Assembly: GCF_018129995.1 (NCBI RefSeq) | Contig: NZ_JAFCKS010000001.1 | Location: 779,001-843,000 of the forward strand | Length of the DNA: 64,000 bases | Direction of reading: 5' to 3' | DNA from: Bradyrhizobium sp. SZCCT0153 | GTDB lineage: Bacteria > Pseudomonadota > Alphaproteobacteria > Rhizobiales > Xanthobacteraceae | In this document: positions 1 through 7,401 of the stretch, piece after piece | How positions within the stretch are numbered: position 1 is the stretch's first letter | Layout of the letters: each line of letters opens with the position of its first letter | Made by a program: the position numbers and the translations under genes | Notes under the pieces: generated by a model | The model's input: only the letters and a program-made list of their open reading frames with translations | What the model was told of the DNA's origin: nothing | Database searches by the model: none

Positions 1-1070
1 GGATGGACAACGTTGCGAGCGATACGGAAGTGGCCGGCATTCTTGAGCGGCTCGGGCGCGGCCTGAGCGAGGGCGGCATCGGCATCGGCATCTTGAACGC
101 CTACGCGCCGGGCGCCGGCGTGCAGGAGCTGACCGCGGTCTGCCAGCTCGCGGCCAAGCAGGACGTGCCGACCTTCACCCACGTCGCCTACATGTCGCGG
201 GTCGATCCCGAGAGCGCGGCGGAAGCCTATATCCGCTTGATCGGCTATGCCGGCGCCACCGGCGCGCACATGCACATCTGCCATTTCAATTCGTCGAGCA
301 AGACCGACATCGAGCGTTGCCGCGTGCTGGTCGAGAAGGCGCAGGCGCAAGGCCTGCCCATCACGGTCGAGGCCTATCCCTATGGCACCGGCTCGACCGT
401 GCTGGCGGCGGCCTTCTTCAGCGACCCCGAATTCGTCGAGCGCAACGGCACCGGTTACGATTCGGTGCAGCGCGTGACCGACGGGCACCGCTTCCGCGAT
501 CGCGAGGAGCTGCTGAAGGCCCAGGCCGACGAGCCGTCATCGCTGGTGCTCTGGCACATCCTCGACACCGAGAACAATGCGCATCATCGCGACCTGCTCG
601 ACATGTCGGTGCTCTATCCCGGCGGCGCGATCGCGTCCGACGCGATGCCGTGGACGACGTCGGACGGCAAGACCTACACCGGCGATGCCTGGCCGCTGCC
701 GGATGATGCCACCTCGCATCCGCGCTCGGCCGGCTGCTTCACGAAATTCATCCGCGAATGGGTGCGCGAGCGCAAGACAGTGTCGCTGCTCGAAGGCGTG
801 CGCAAATGCGCGCTGATCCCCGCGGAGATACTGTCGCAGAGCACACCCGCGATGCGCGCCAAGGGGAAGCTCGCGAAGGACGCCGATGCCGACATCGTCG
901 TGTTCGACTACGAGAAGCTCAGCGATCGCGCGACCTTCACGGCGATGAACCGCCCCTCCGAGGGCGTGCGGCATCTGATCGTCAGCGGCCAGCCGCTCAT
1001 CACCGATGGCGTGCTGGACGTGGCGGCGCGCCCCGGCCGCCCCGTGCGCCGCCCCGTCGTCGAGGGCTGA
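1..1070 (+). CDS. D-aminoacylase / N-acyl-D-amino-acid deacylase family amidohydrolase, 3' part
   Basis: The window opens inside this gene, so the N-terminus is missing and the methionine codon at position 3 is probably internal. The visible ~355 residues match the metal-dependent amidohydrolase (TIM-barrel) branch that removes N-acyl groups from D-amino acids. Metal-ligand-type histidines are seen in TFTHVAY and in HMHICHFN, followed by ITVEAYPY, a His pair in NAHHRDLL, and the catalytic-type aspartate in IASDAMPW. The C-terminus closes with the usual small beta-sandwich segment (KLAKDADADIVVFDY). The next gene starts three bases after the stop, so the two are probably co-transcribed. Substrate (D-Glu, D-Asp or neutral acyl-D-amino acid) cannot be read from this part. 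A dihydroorotase-like or N-acyl-D-glutamate deacylase name would be equally acceptable. Confidence 0.85.
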   Translation, partial: MDNVASDTEVAGILERLGRGLSEGGIGIGILNAYAPGAGVQELTAVCQLAAKQDVPTFTHVAYMSRVDPESAAEAYIRLIGYAGATGAHMHICHFNSSSKTDIERCRVLVEKAQAQGLPITVEAYPYGTGSTVLAAAFFSDPEFVERNGTGYDSVQRVTDGHRFRDREELLKAQADEPSSLVLWHILDTENNAHHRDLLDMSVLYPGGAIASDAMPWTTSDGKTYTGDAWPLPDDATSHPRSAGCFTKFIREWVRERKTVSLLEGVRKCALIPAEILSQSTPAMRAKGKLAKDADADIVVFDYEKLSDRATFTAMNRPSEGVRHLIVSGQPLITDGVLDVAARPGRPVRRPVVEG

Positions 1071-1073
1071 CCC

Positions 1074-2000
1074 ATGCCGGTCCCCGTTCTCCTGGTCACG
1101 GGCTTTCTGGGGGCGGGCAAGACCACGGTCGTCAACCATCTGCTGGCGCACGCGGAGGGACGGCGGATCGCCGCAATCGTCAACGATTTTGGCGCGATCA
1201 ACATCGATGCGGAGCTGATCGCGGGCGCCAGCGACGGCGTGGTCAGTCTCGCCAATGGCTGCATCTGCTGCTCGCTCGAAGGCGATCTCTTGCGCACGCT
1301 CTCGACGCTGCTGCGCCGCGATCCGAAGCCGGACTATATCGTTATCGAGACCAGCGGCGTCGCCGATCCCGCCGACATCGTCCGCAATCTGATGGATCCC
1401 GTGATCCTGCGCGAGGCGCCGCTGGAGACGGTGCTGTGCGTGATGGATGCAGCGACGCCGACGGCTGCCCTCGACGATGCGCTCCAGCGCTCGCAATTGC
1501 GAGTCGCCGATATCGTGGCATTGAGCAAGCTGGATCTGGCGGGCGGGGGTGCGGCTGGGCGGATGCGCGAGGCCATTCGCGCGCAGCGCGTCCCTGCCGT
1601 GGTGGTCGATGCGAAGCACGGCGAGATTCCGTCCGCGCTGCTGTTCCCCGCGATCGCCGATCGTACGCCCGCGTTACGCGAGCCGGGACCGCGGCGGCCG
1701 GCAGAGGAGCGCTTCGAGACATTGAGCTGGACCTCGGACCAGCCGCTCTCGCTGCCTCGCCTGCAGCAGGCCATCGGCCGCCTTGCTCCAAAACTCGCCC
1801 GCGCAAAAGGCTTGCTTGAGACGGTCGAGCAGCCCGGACGCCAGATGGTGTTTCAATTCGCCGCCGGCCGCGCGACGCTCGCTCCGGGCGAGGCGCCGAC
1901 GCCGGGCGTGCCGCGCGCGCGGATCGTCTTCATCGCCGAGCTTGGTGTGCTCCCGAAGGCGGAGCTCGACGAGATTATGGCGGCGTGCGTTGCGGAATGA
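1074..2000 (+). CDS. CobW/COG0523-family G3E GTPase
   Basis: A 308-residue P-loop GTPase of the G3E class, whose members act as metal chaperones or insertases, or in cobalamin-related metal handling. The Walker A motif GFLGAGKTT lies at residues ~9-17, and the metal-binding CxCC motif appears as GCICCSLEGD near residue 62. The ESSG-like switch is seen as IVIETSGVADP, and the base-recognition region as LSKLDLAG (canonical NKxD has become SKLD). The C-terminal CobW domain begins around residue 210 with ERFETLSWTSDQPLS. The gene follows the amidohydrolase after three bases, which suggests it could service the metal centre of that enzyme; that is inference. Length is typical of the family. Confidence 0.9.
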   Translation: MPVPVLLVTGFLGAGKTTVVNHLLAHAEGRRIAAIVNDFGAINIDAELIAGASDGVVSLANGCICCSLEGDLLRTLSTLLRRDPKPDYIVIETSGVADPADIVRNLMDPVILREAPLETVLCVMDAATPTAALDDALQRSQLRVADIVALSKLDLAGGGAAGRMREAIRAQRVPAVVVDAKHGEIPSALLFPAIADRTPALREPGPRRPAEERFETLSWTSDQPLSLPRLQQAIGRLAPKLARAKGLLETVEQPGRQMVFQFAAGRATLAPGEAPTPGVPRARIVFIAELGVLPKAELDEIMAACVAE

Positions 2001-2051
2001 GTAGCGCAGTTCACGCCATTGCCGATGTGCCCGGTCAAATCGCGCGACGCT

Positions 2052-2288
2052 TCAACCCTCGACCGGCAGCGCATCGCCGTGCACGTACCACTCCGCGCGC
2101 GAGGTCCACTGCACATGCCGGTCGGGTGTCGCACCAAGCGGCTCGTCGAACGCGCCGGCGTGGATGATCGCTTCGCGCCCGCTGCGGGTCAAATGCGGCA
2201 TCGGGCTGCTGCAGATCTTGCAGAACGCGGTGGCAAAGCTTCGCGCGTTGGGTAGATCGAAGCGCGCGACGGATGGTTCCCCGCGCAC
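2052..2288 (-). pseudogene. Remnant of a GFA-domain (glutathione-dependent formaldehyde-activating-like) protein
   Basis: The minus strand reads a 78-residue stretch that resembles the C-terminal half of a GFA (CENP-V/GFA) protein: SVARFDLPNARSFATAFC, then CSSPMPHLTRSGREAIIHAG and a closing WTSRAEWY. The CxxC of the second zinc site (CKIC) is present. The N-terminal half, with the first cysteine cluster (CHCxxC), is absent: there is only 130 bp before the neighbouring tautomerase stop, and no matching reading frame there. The GTG that opens this frame has no obvious ribosome-binding site. I read it as a decayed gene truncated at its 5' end. The remaining 2001-2051 and 2289-2418 sequence shows no gene. 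Confidence 0.55.
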
Positions 2289-2418
2289 TCCACAATTGCT
2301 CGACCGACATGGTCATGCCGTTCAGGTCCCGGGTTCGGCTCGGCGGAGGTCTACTCCGCGGCCTATCAGACCCTGCCGGCCGGCAATTCTCAAGAGGATG
2401 TTCGGAGGCCCGGCAAAC

Positions 2419-2796
2419 TCACGCAAATTGCGCGAGGCCGTGGCCGACGGACCAGTTCTCCGCCGGCGCGTCGAGCACGTTCACGAACACGTCCTCGGGC
2501 CGGATGCCCGGGCTCTCGCCGAGCAGCTCGGCGATCCGCCGGTACAGGGCCTTCTTCTGCTCGGCGGTGCGTGTGGCGAACACGGTGATCTGGATCAGCA
2601 CGGCGTCGTCGCTGCGCTCGACGCCGTAGGCGTTGCCGCAGCGAAAGTTTGCCGGCGCAAGCTCGCTGATGGTCATGAACTCGTCGCCTTCGGGCACATT
2701 CAGCGCCTCGCGCATGGCGCGATAGAGACCGTCGAGGATCGCCTGCCGGTAGGCGTCCGGTTTCCCCGCGCGCATCGAGATGTGGAGGAGAGGCAT
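2419..2796 (-). CDS. Tautomerase family protein
   Basis: A 125-residue member of the tautomerase superfamily (4-oxalocrotonate tautomerase/MIF fold). The start at 2796 was chosen because it places Pro directly after the initiator Met (MPLLHISMR), the residue that becomes the catalytic N-terminal base, and because AAAGGGA lies about eight bases upstream. The sequence fits the Tautomerase_2-type architecture of roughly 130 residues rather than the ~60-residue 4-OT type, with KPDAYRQAILDGLYRAM forming the first helix and GIRPEDVFVNVLDAP in the second half. It is transcribed divergently from a TetR regulator across a double dyad and is the likely regulatory target. Substrate unknown. Confidence 0.85.
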   Translation of the reverse strand: MPLLHISMRAGKPDAYRQAILDGLYRAMREALNVPEGDEFMTISELAPANFRCGNAYGVERSDDAVLIQITVFATRTAEQKKALYRRIAELLGESPGIRPEDVFVNVLDAPAENWSVGHGLAQFA

Positions 2797-2892
2797 GAGC
2801 TGATCCCTTTGCATGCGGGCCCGACCGGCCGCATGGTCCGTGCCGGCGGTTCGGCCCATCGACAAAACGGGCTATCAATCCCGATCTATTTT

Positions 2893-2932
2893 TGACACGA
2901 TGTCCAGAAACCATATTTTTGACATCGTGTCA
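2893..2932. promoter_or_regulatory. Double operator between tautomerase and TetR genes
   Basis: A perfect 12-bp inverted repeat, TGACACGATGTC at 2893-2904 and GACATCGTGTCA at 2921-2932, is separated by 16 bp. Each arm is itself a dyad of the form GACA-N3-TGTC, so the region can be read as two operators centred 27 bp apart. Both are preceded by a T-run, giving TTGACA hexamers at 2892-2897 and 2919-2924 on the plus strand and at the mirror position on the minus strand. Location between divergent genes, one a TetR repressor, makes autoregulation plus control of the tautomerase the simplest reading. Confidence 0.7.
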
Positions 2933-2974
2933 ATTATGGTGAAAGCCCGGCATTGCCGGACAGTGGAGCAAACG

Positions 2975-3574
2975 TTGAGGCCGCGCGAATTCGACCACGA
3001 CGATGTCCTGCGCATCGCGTTCGACCAGTTCTGGCGCAAGGGCGTGCGCGGCACGTCGCTGTCGGACATCGCCCGCGACGCCGGTGTTCAGCGCGGCAGC
3101 CTTTACAATGCCTTCGGCAGCAAGGAGGCGCTGTTCCTCCAGGCCTATGAACGCTATGCCGGCGAATATCTCCTGGCTCTGCAAAAGGCGCTAGGCGCGG
3201 GCTCGTTGCGAAGGCGCCTCGCCGCGTTCTTCGACCTCACCATCACGAACTTCCGCTCGGGCTCGCCGCCGCGGGGGTGTCCGACCACGCGCGGCTTGAT
3301 GGAGCTCGGCGCGGTCGAAGGCGAGGGGCTCGACGAGGACGCGCGCGAGGCTTTCGCCAGCCTGATCTCGCGCATTACCACCCTGGTTCAGGACGCGTTG
3401 TCGGCGGGCGCCGTGCGCGGCGAGTTCAGCGGCAATCCCGCGGCCGCAGCGCTGCACATCATCACCGTGACGCGCGGTCTCGCCGTGATCGAACGTGCCT
3501 TCGGCGACGAAGCCCAGCTGCGCAAGATCGCCGCCCACACGATCGACCTGATGCTCGACAAGAAGGCCCGCTAG
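2975..3574 (+). CDS. TetR/AcrR family transcriptional regulator
   Basis: A ~199-residue one-component regulator. The N-terminal helix-turn-helix is clear: FDHDDVLRIAFDQFWRKG, then TSLSDIARDAGVQRGSLYNA and FGSKEALFLQAYERY. The C-terminal ligand-binding region has the TetR_C-type GCPTTRGLMELG stretch found in YcdC/ComR-like members. I placed the start at the TTG at 2975 because a GGAG sits six bases upstream and the family usually begins MRPREFD. The in-frame ATG at 2936 lies only three bases beyond the operator and has no ribosome-binding site, though it would add 13 residues. It is divergent from the tautomerase gene and probably binds the dyads at 2893-2932. Confidence 0.88.
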   Translation: MRPREFDHDDVLRIAFDQFWRKGVRGTSLSDIARDAGVQRGSLYNAFGSKEALFLQAYERYAGEYLLALQKALGAGSLRRRLAAFFDLTITNFRSGSPPRGCPTTRGLMELGAVEGEGLDEDAREAFASLISRITTLVQDALSAGAVRGEFSGNPAAAALHIITVTRGLAVIERAFGDEAQLRKIAAHTIDLMLDKKAR

Positions 3575-3616
3575 GTCGCAAGACGGATCTGGATGCGAGT
3601 AGAACCCATCGAAGCT

Positions 3617-4090
3617 TCAGCAGCAGGCAAGCGCGTCGAAGGCCCGCGTCGTTGCCATCTCGTTCTCGTTGCCGACGAACTGGCAGACCACGGACTTGAG
3701 CTCGCCAGGCTGCCTGCTGCGCGCGACCGCCAACAGCCGCATCAACTCCGCCTCGTCCTTCGACAGGCGCCGGCACGACGGCGGCATGAAGCACAGCTCG
3801 CACGGCCGGCCGCTGCGCAGGATTCGTACCAGCGCGGCAGCCCGCGCCACCAGCAGCGGGCTGTCGGCGATATCAGGCGCCTCGTCGGCGAAGCGATAGG
3901 CAGCCTCCCAGCAGTCGGAAGCGCCGGTCGCATAGGCCGCGCCGATGAACCGGAGCAGCGACAGCGCGATGCGGCAAAAATCATCGTAGTTCTCGACGCA
4001 TGGACGCGACGACAGTGCGGTCTGGAGCGGACAGTGCCGCGGCTGGCCGGCTTCCGTGACAGGCACAAGGCCGCATGCATCCTGCATCAT
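3617..4090 (-). CDS. Conserved-looking hypothetical Cys-rich protein (CxxC-helix type)
   Basis: I do not recognise this 157-residue protein. It contains ten cysteines, at residues 6, 20, 31, 39, 60, 97, 100, 106, 136 and a terminal pair at 156-157, and is otherwise mostly predicted helix. The notable motif is CELCFMPPSC (97-106) followed by LSKDEAELMRLLAVA. The upstream neighbour on the same strand (4102-4602) carries a similar CPTC followed by MSDSEHGLLRAIAAA, so the two may be diverged paralogues. No signal peptide or membrane segment is seen. It starts 11 bases after its neighbour's stop, indicating an operon. A metal or redox role for the cysteines is only inference. Confidence 0.65.
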   Translation of the reverse strand: MMQDACGLVPVTEAGQPRHCPLQTALSSRPCVENYDDFCRIALSLLRFIGAAYATGASDCWEAAYRFADEAPDIADSPLLVARAAALVRILRSGRPCELCFMPPSCRRLSKDEAELMRLLAVARSRQPGELKSVVCQFVGNENEMATTRAFDALACC

Positions 4091-4101
4091 GAACGCCCTT
4101 G

Positions 4102-4602
4102 TCAGTGCAACGTGGGGCTGCCGACCAGCCAGTTCTTCATCGCCATCGTCCGCTCATGATCGAAAGACGGAACGTGCCGGTCGGGAAGGATGAGACCCGC
4201 CATGCGGAAGATCGTTGCAAGCCCGCGCACAGGCGCGAGAGCCCAGTCGGCGCCGACCGGCGGCAGCCAGGACTCGAACTGCTCGCGCGCGACGTCGACA
4301 CGCTGCTGCTGTGCCGCGGCGATCGCCCGCAACAGTCCGTGCTCGCTGTCGGACATGCGCGGACAAGTCGGGCAATGCACCTCGATGGCCGTATGCGCCG
4401 TGCAGGCAAAGATCTCGATGATCGATTCCAGCGAGGGCACGGCATCGCCCACGCGAAAGTGGTCGTACACTTGCTGGATGTCGGTCGCGGTCGGAACGGC
4501 GCTTCCGCCGCGGGCCTTGGCCCGAAATCCCCAGATGAAGAGCCGCTCCGCCGCGCCGAGCGCGGGAAGGTCGAGGGACCCTGTCGATGTCGATTGATGC
4601 AT
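4102..4602 (-). CDS. Hypothetical protein with CxxC-helix motif, first gene of the pair
   Basis: An unrecognised 166-residue soluble protein. The start at 4602 has a GAGG four bases upstream. Features: an N-terminal helix (AAERLFIWGFRAKARGG), a segment VYDHFRVGDAVPSLESIIEI, cysteines at 67, 77 and 80 within CTAHTAIEVHCPTC, and then the helix MSDSEHGLLRAIAAAQ shared in pattern with the downstream gene. The C-terminus (LATIFRMAGLILPDRH) has no cysteines. It probably forms a two-gene operon with 3617-4090. The divergent neighbour across ~290 bp is a chemoreceptor; a link is possible but unsupported. High GC and codon use are like the surrounding genes, so there is no sign of recent transfer. Confidence 0.65.
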   Translation of the reverse strand: MHQSTSTGSLDLPALGAAERLFIWGFRAKARGGSAVPTATDIQQVYDHFRVGDAVPSLESIIEIFACTAHTAIEVHCPTCPRMSDSEHGLLRAIAAAQQQRVDVAREQFESWLPPVGADWALAPVRGLATIFRMAGLILPDRHVPSFDHERTMAMKNWLVGSPTLH

Positions 4603-4895
4603 TGAGCCTCTGGCCTCCGGCTGCGCTCACGCCACAGCTGGCGCTGATGATCTGCGCCGATCGTTCCGCCAGAGCCTCCTGCAAGTCAACGCCCGGAGGG
4701 GCGATATCGAGCTCTTCTAGTTTTGAAGAACTCGCATCTCGGATGCATCCGGCTTCGCGAGCCTATGGCGCCGTGCGCAGTAGGACGGCAGCATCCCCGC
4801 CGCAATTTGCGGAGGCCGGGAACCCGAATGCTTAAAGCTTTGCTAAGGGGCGTGGGATAAACTTGCATATCACCCTTCCAATTCTGCGAGCATCG

Positions 4896-6578
4896 ATGTT
4901 TTTCTCCCGCATCAGTTTCAAGCTGGTCCTGATCGTCGGCATCAGCCTCCTTGGCATGGTCGCGCTCGCGCCGATCGCGCTCTCGACCCTGCGCGCACAG
5001 ATGATCGCCGACCGCCAGGCCAAGACCCAGCATATGGTCGATGTCGGCTACGGCATCCTGGCGCATTACCAGAAGCTCGAGAGCGAGGGCAAACTCCCGC
5101 GCGAGAAGGCCCAGGCCGCCGCCATCGCGGAGATCAAAAGCCTGCGCTACGACAAGGTCGAGTATTTCTGGCTCAACGACATGGCCGCGAAGATGATCAT
5201 GCACCCAATCAAGCCCGAGCTTGACGGCAAGGATCTCTCGGACATGAAGGACCCGACGGGCAACCGGCTGTTCTCGGGCTTCGTTGACGTCGTCAACAAG
5301 CAGGGTGCGGGCTTCTACAGCTACCTCTGGCCGAAGCCCGGCTTCGACCAGCCGGTCGGGAAAATCTCCTATGTGAAGGGCTTTGCGCCCTGGGGCTGGA
5401 TCATCGGCACCGGCATCTATCTCGACGACGTCGATGCCGTCTTCCGTCAGGATGCGATGACTTTCGCACTGGTGTGCCTCGTGGTGTTGGCGCTCGTGCT
5501 CGGCGCCTCCTTCGTGATCGGCCGCAGCGTCACCCGGCCGCTGGCCAGGATCACCGCGCTGACCGAGCGCCTCGCCGCGGGCGACGGCGCGTTCGAAGTG
5601 CCCTACACCGGCCGCGGCGACGAGGTCGGCGGGCTCGCCAAGGCGCTCGCCGTGTTCAAGGACAATGCGACGGCGGTGGGGCGGATGCATGCCGAGCAGC
5701 AGGAACTGAAGCAGAGGGCCGACGAGGAGAAGCGCAAGGCCATGACCGACCTTGCCGGCAAGTTCGAGGCGAGCGTTCAGGCCGTCGTCCGCGAGGTCTT
5801 CAACGAAGCGCGCGCAATGCAGCAGGCCGCGCAGGGCATGTCGGAGACCGCGAACAAGGCGACCGATCGCGCGAGCATCGTCGCCACCGCCTGCCAGCAG
5901 GCCTCGAGCAACGTGCAGACGGTGGCCTCCGCCGCGGGGCAGCTGTCGTCCTCGATCACCGAGATCAGCCAGCGCGTCGCACAGGCTGCGAGCGTGGCCG
6001 ACAAGGCCGCCGCCGACGGTCAGCGCACCAATGATACCGTGCAGGGGCTGGCCGCGGCCGCGCACAAGATCGGCGAGGTCATCGACCTCATCAACCAGAT
6101 CGCCTCGCAGACCAATCTGCTCGCGCTCAACGCCACCATCGAGGCGGCACGTGCGGGCGAGTCCGGCAGGGGATTTGCCGTGGTCGCGAGCGAGGTCAAG
6201 TCGCTGGCGAGCCAGACCGCAAAGGCGACCGACGAGATCGGTGCGCAGATCACCGCGATCCAGGCCGAAACCAATCAGGTTGTCGGCAACATCGAGAGCA
6301 TTCGCAAGACCATCATGGAGGTCAACGAGATCTCCTCGTCGATCGCGGCCGCGGTCGAGGAGCAGGGCGCCGCGACGCAGGCGATCGCCCATAGCGTGCA
6401 GGAGGCGGCCGCCGGCACCGATCAGGTCTCGCAGAACATCTCGGGCGTCACCGACGCCACTGCGGAAACCGGCCAGGTCGCCGGCCTCGTTCTGCAGTCC
6501 AGCGGCCGGCTGTCGCAGAAGCTGCAATCGCTGGAAAACGAGGTCAGCACCTTCGTTGCGGGAGTGCGGGCGGCCTAG
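4896..6578 (+). CDS. Methyl-accepting chemotaxis protein with single cache domain
   Basis: A ~560-residue transmembrane chemoreceptor that would signal to CheA/CheW. The N-terminal membrane helix (FKLVLIVGISLLGMVALAP) is followed by a periplasmic sCache_2-type sensor of about 150 residues, with the family-typical KVEYFWLNDM and GFAPWGWIIGTGIYLDDV. A second membrane helix (~190-209) follows, then HAMP (RPLARITALTERLAAGD) and a long coiled-coil signalling domain. The conserved hairpin tip is read in IASQTNLLALNATIEAARAG and FAVVASEVKSLA. I start at the second ATG (4896, MFFSRISFK) because it precedes the membrane helix directly; an in-frame TTG at 4863 is possible. sCache receptors often sense small carboxylates, but the ligand is not readable here. 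Confidence 0.92.
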   Translation: MFFSRISFKLVLIVGISLLGMVALAPIALSTLRAQMIADRQAKTQHMVDVGYGILAHYQKLESEGKLPREKAQAAAIAEIKSLRYDKVEYFWLNDMAAKMIMHPIKPELDGKDLSDMKDPTGNRLFSGFVDVVNKQGAGFYSYLWPKPGFDQPVGKISYVKGFAPWGWIIGTGIYLDDVDAVFRQDAMTFALVCLVVLALVLGASFVIGRSVTRPLARITALTERLAAGDGAFEVPYTGRGDEVGGLAKALAVFKDNATAVGRMHAEQQELKQRADEEKRKAMTDLAGKFEASVQAVVREVFNEARAMQQAAQGMSETANKATDRASIVATACQQASSNVQTVASAAGQLSSSITEISQRVAQAASVADKAAADGQRTNDTVQGLAAAAHKIGEVIDLINQIASQTNLLALNATIEAARAGESGRGFAVVASEVKSLASQTAKATDEIGAQITAIQAETNQVVGNIESIRKTIMEVNEISSSIAAAVEEQGAATQAIAHSVQEAAAGTDQVSQNISGVTDATAETGQVAGLVLQSSGRLSQKLQSLENEVSTFVAGVRAA

Positions 6579-6590
6579 TATAGCAGGGGG

Positions 6591-7274
6591 ATGGGCCAAC
6601 ACCTCCGTGGACGCGCGCGCATCCTACTAATCAATCCGAACAGCACCGAGGCGACCACAGCGATGATGGTCGCCATTGCGACGTCCGCCGCCGCGGACGG
6701 TTTCGACGTCGTCGGCGCCACGGCAACGCGGGCGTCGTCGATGATCGTGACGCCGGATGCGCTGGACGCGGCTGCGCCTGAAGTCTTGGAGATCGCGCAG
6801 GCACATCGGCACGCATGCGACGGCATCATCGTCGCGGCGTTCGGCGATCCCGGCCTGGCCGGGATCAAGGCCAGCGTGAAGCTGCCGGCGGTCGGCATCG
6901 GCGAGTCCTCGATGCTGGCAGCCGCCGAGAACGGCCGCCGCTTCGGTGTGGCGACCACGACGCCAATGCTCAGGGCGAAGATCGACGCCTTGCCGGACGC
7001 GCTGGGATTGCAAGCGCGCTACACCGGCGCCCGTTTCGCCGACGGCGATCCGCAAGAGCTGATGCGCGATCCGGCGCGGCTACGCGCAGCCCTTGCCGGC
7101 GCGGTCGAGGCCTGCATCGCCCTCGATGGTGCCGGGGCGGTCGTCATCGGCGGCGGGCCGCTGGGCGAAGCCGCGCGCCAGCTTCAGCCGATGTTCAATG
7201 TCCCCGTCGTCGCGCCGATCCCGTGTGCCGTGGCGCGGATTATTCGCCTCATCACCTCGCGCGCGGCCGATTGA
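6591..7274 (+). CDS. Asp/Glu/hydantoin racemase-like protein lacking the usual cysteines
   Basis: A 227-residue member of the Asp/Glu/hydantoin racemase superfamily (two-domain alpha/beta fold). The opening ILLINPNSTEATTAMM, the middle DGIIVAAFGDPGLAGIK and the closing VVIGGGPLGEAARQL and FNVPVVAPI match the hydantoin/allantoin racemase branch. Racemases in this family use two cysteines, normally at the CFGDPG position and in the second-domain GC(A/G)G loop. Here these read AAFGDPG and GGGPLG, so both appear replaced. The protein may therefore not racemise, or may belong to a different activity such as maleate isomerase-like or decarboxylase-like. It lies 12 bp after the chemoreceptor; AGGGGG sits unusually close to the ATG. 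Confidence 0.8.
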   Translation: MGQHLRGRARILLINPNSTEATTAMMVAIATSAAADGFDVVGATATRASSMIVTPDALDAAAPEVLEIAQAHRHACDGIIVAAFGDPGLAGIKASVKLPAVGIGESSMLAAAENGRRFGVATTTPMLRAKIDALPDALGLQARYTGARFADGDPQELMRDPARLRAALAGAVEACIALDGAGAVVIGGGPLGEAARQLQPMFNVPVVAPIPCAVARIIRLITSRAAD

Positions 7275-7401
7275 TATTCCGGCCGACGGGAGCGGTCATC
7301 GTGGCCGGCGTTCTTGCCCTTGACGGCCTCGGCTAAAGTGACGAAGCAGAACTATCGGGCCTGTCGACCCGCGCCCCGGCTCGCGGGCATGGAGACGCTG
7401 C

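Noticed and set aside
4587..4835. An 82-codon frame in the gap upstream of the chemoreceptor
   Set aside because: Ser/Ala-rich, no ribosome-binding site, overlaps the start of the minus-strand gene, and no recognisable feature.
4686..6602. A 638-codon open frame on the minus strand opposite the chemoreceptor
   Set aside because: Antisense shadow: long runs of Gly/Leu/Arg/Asp, no domain; the chemoreceptor motifs on the plus strand are decisive.
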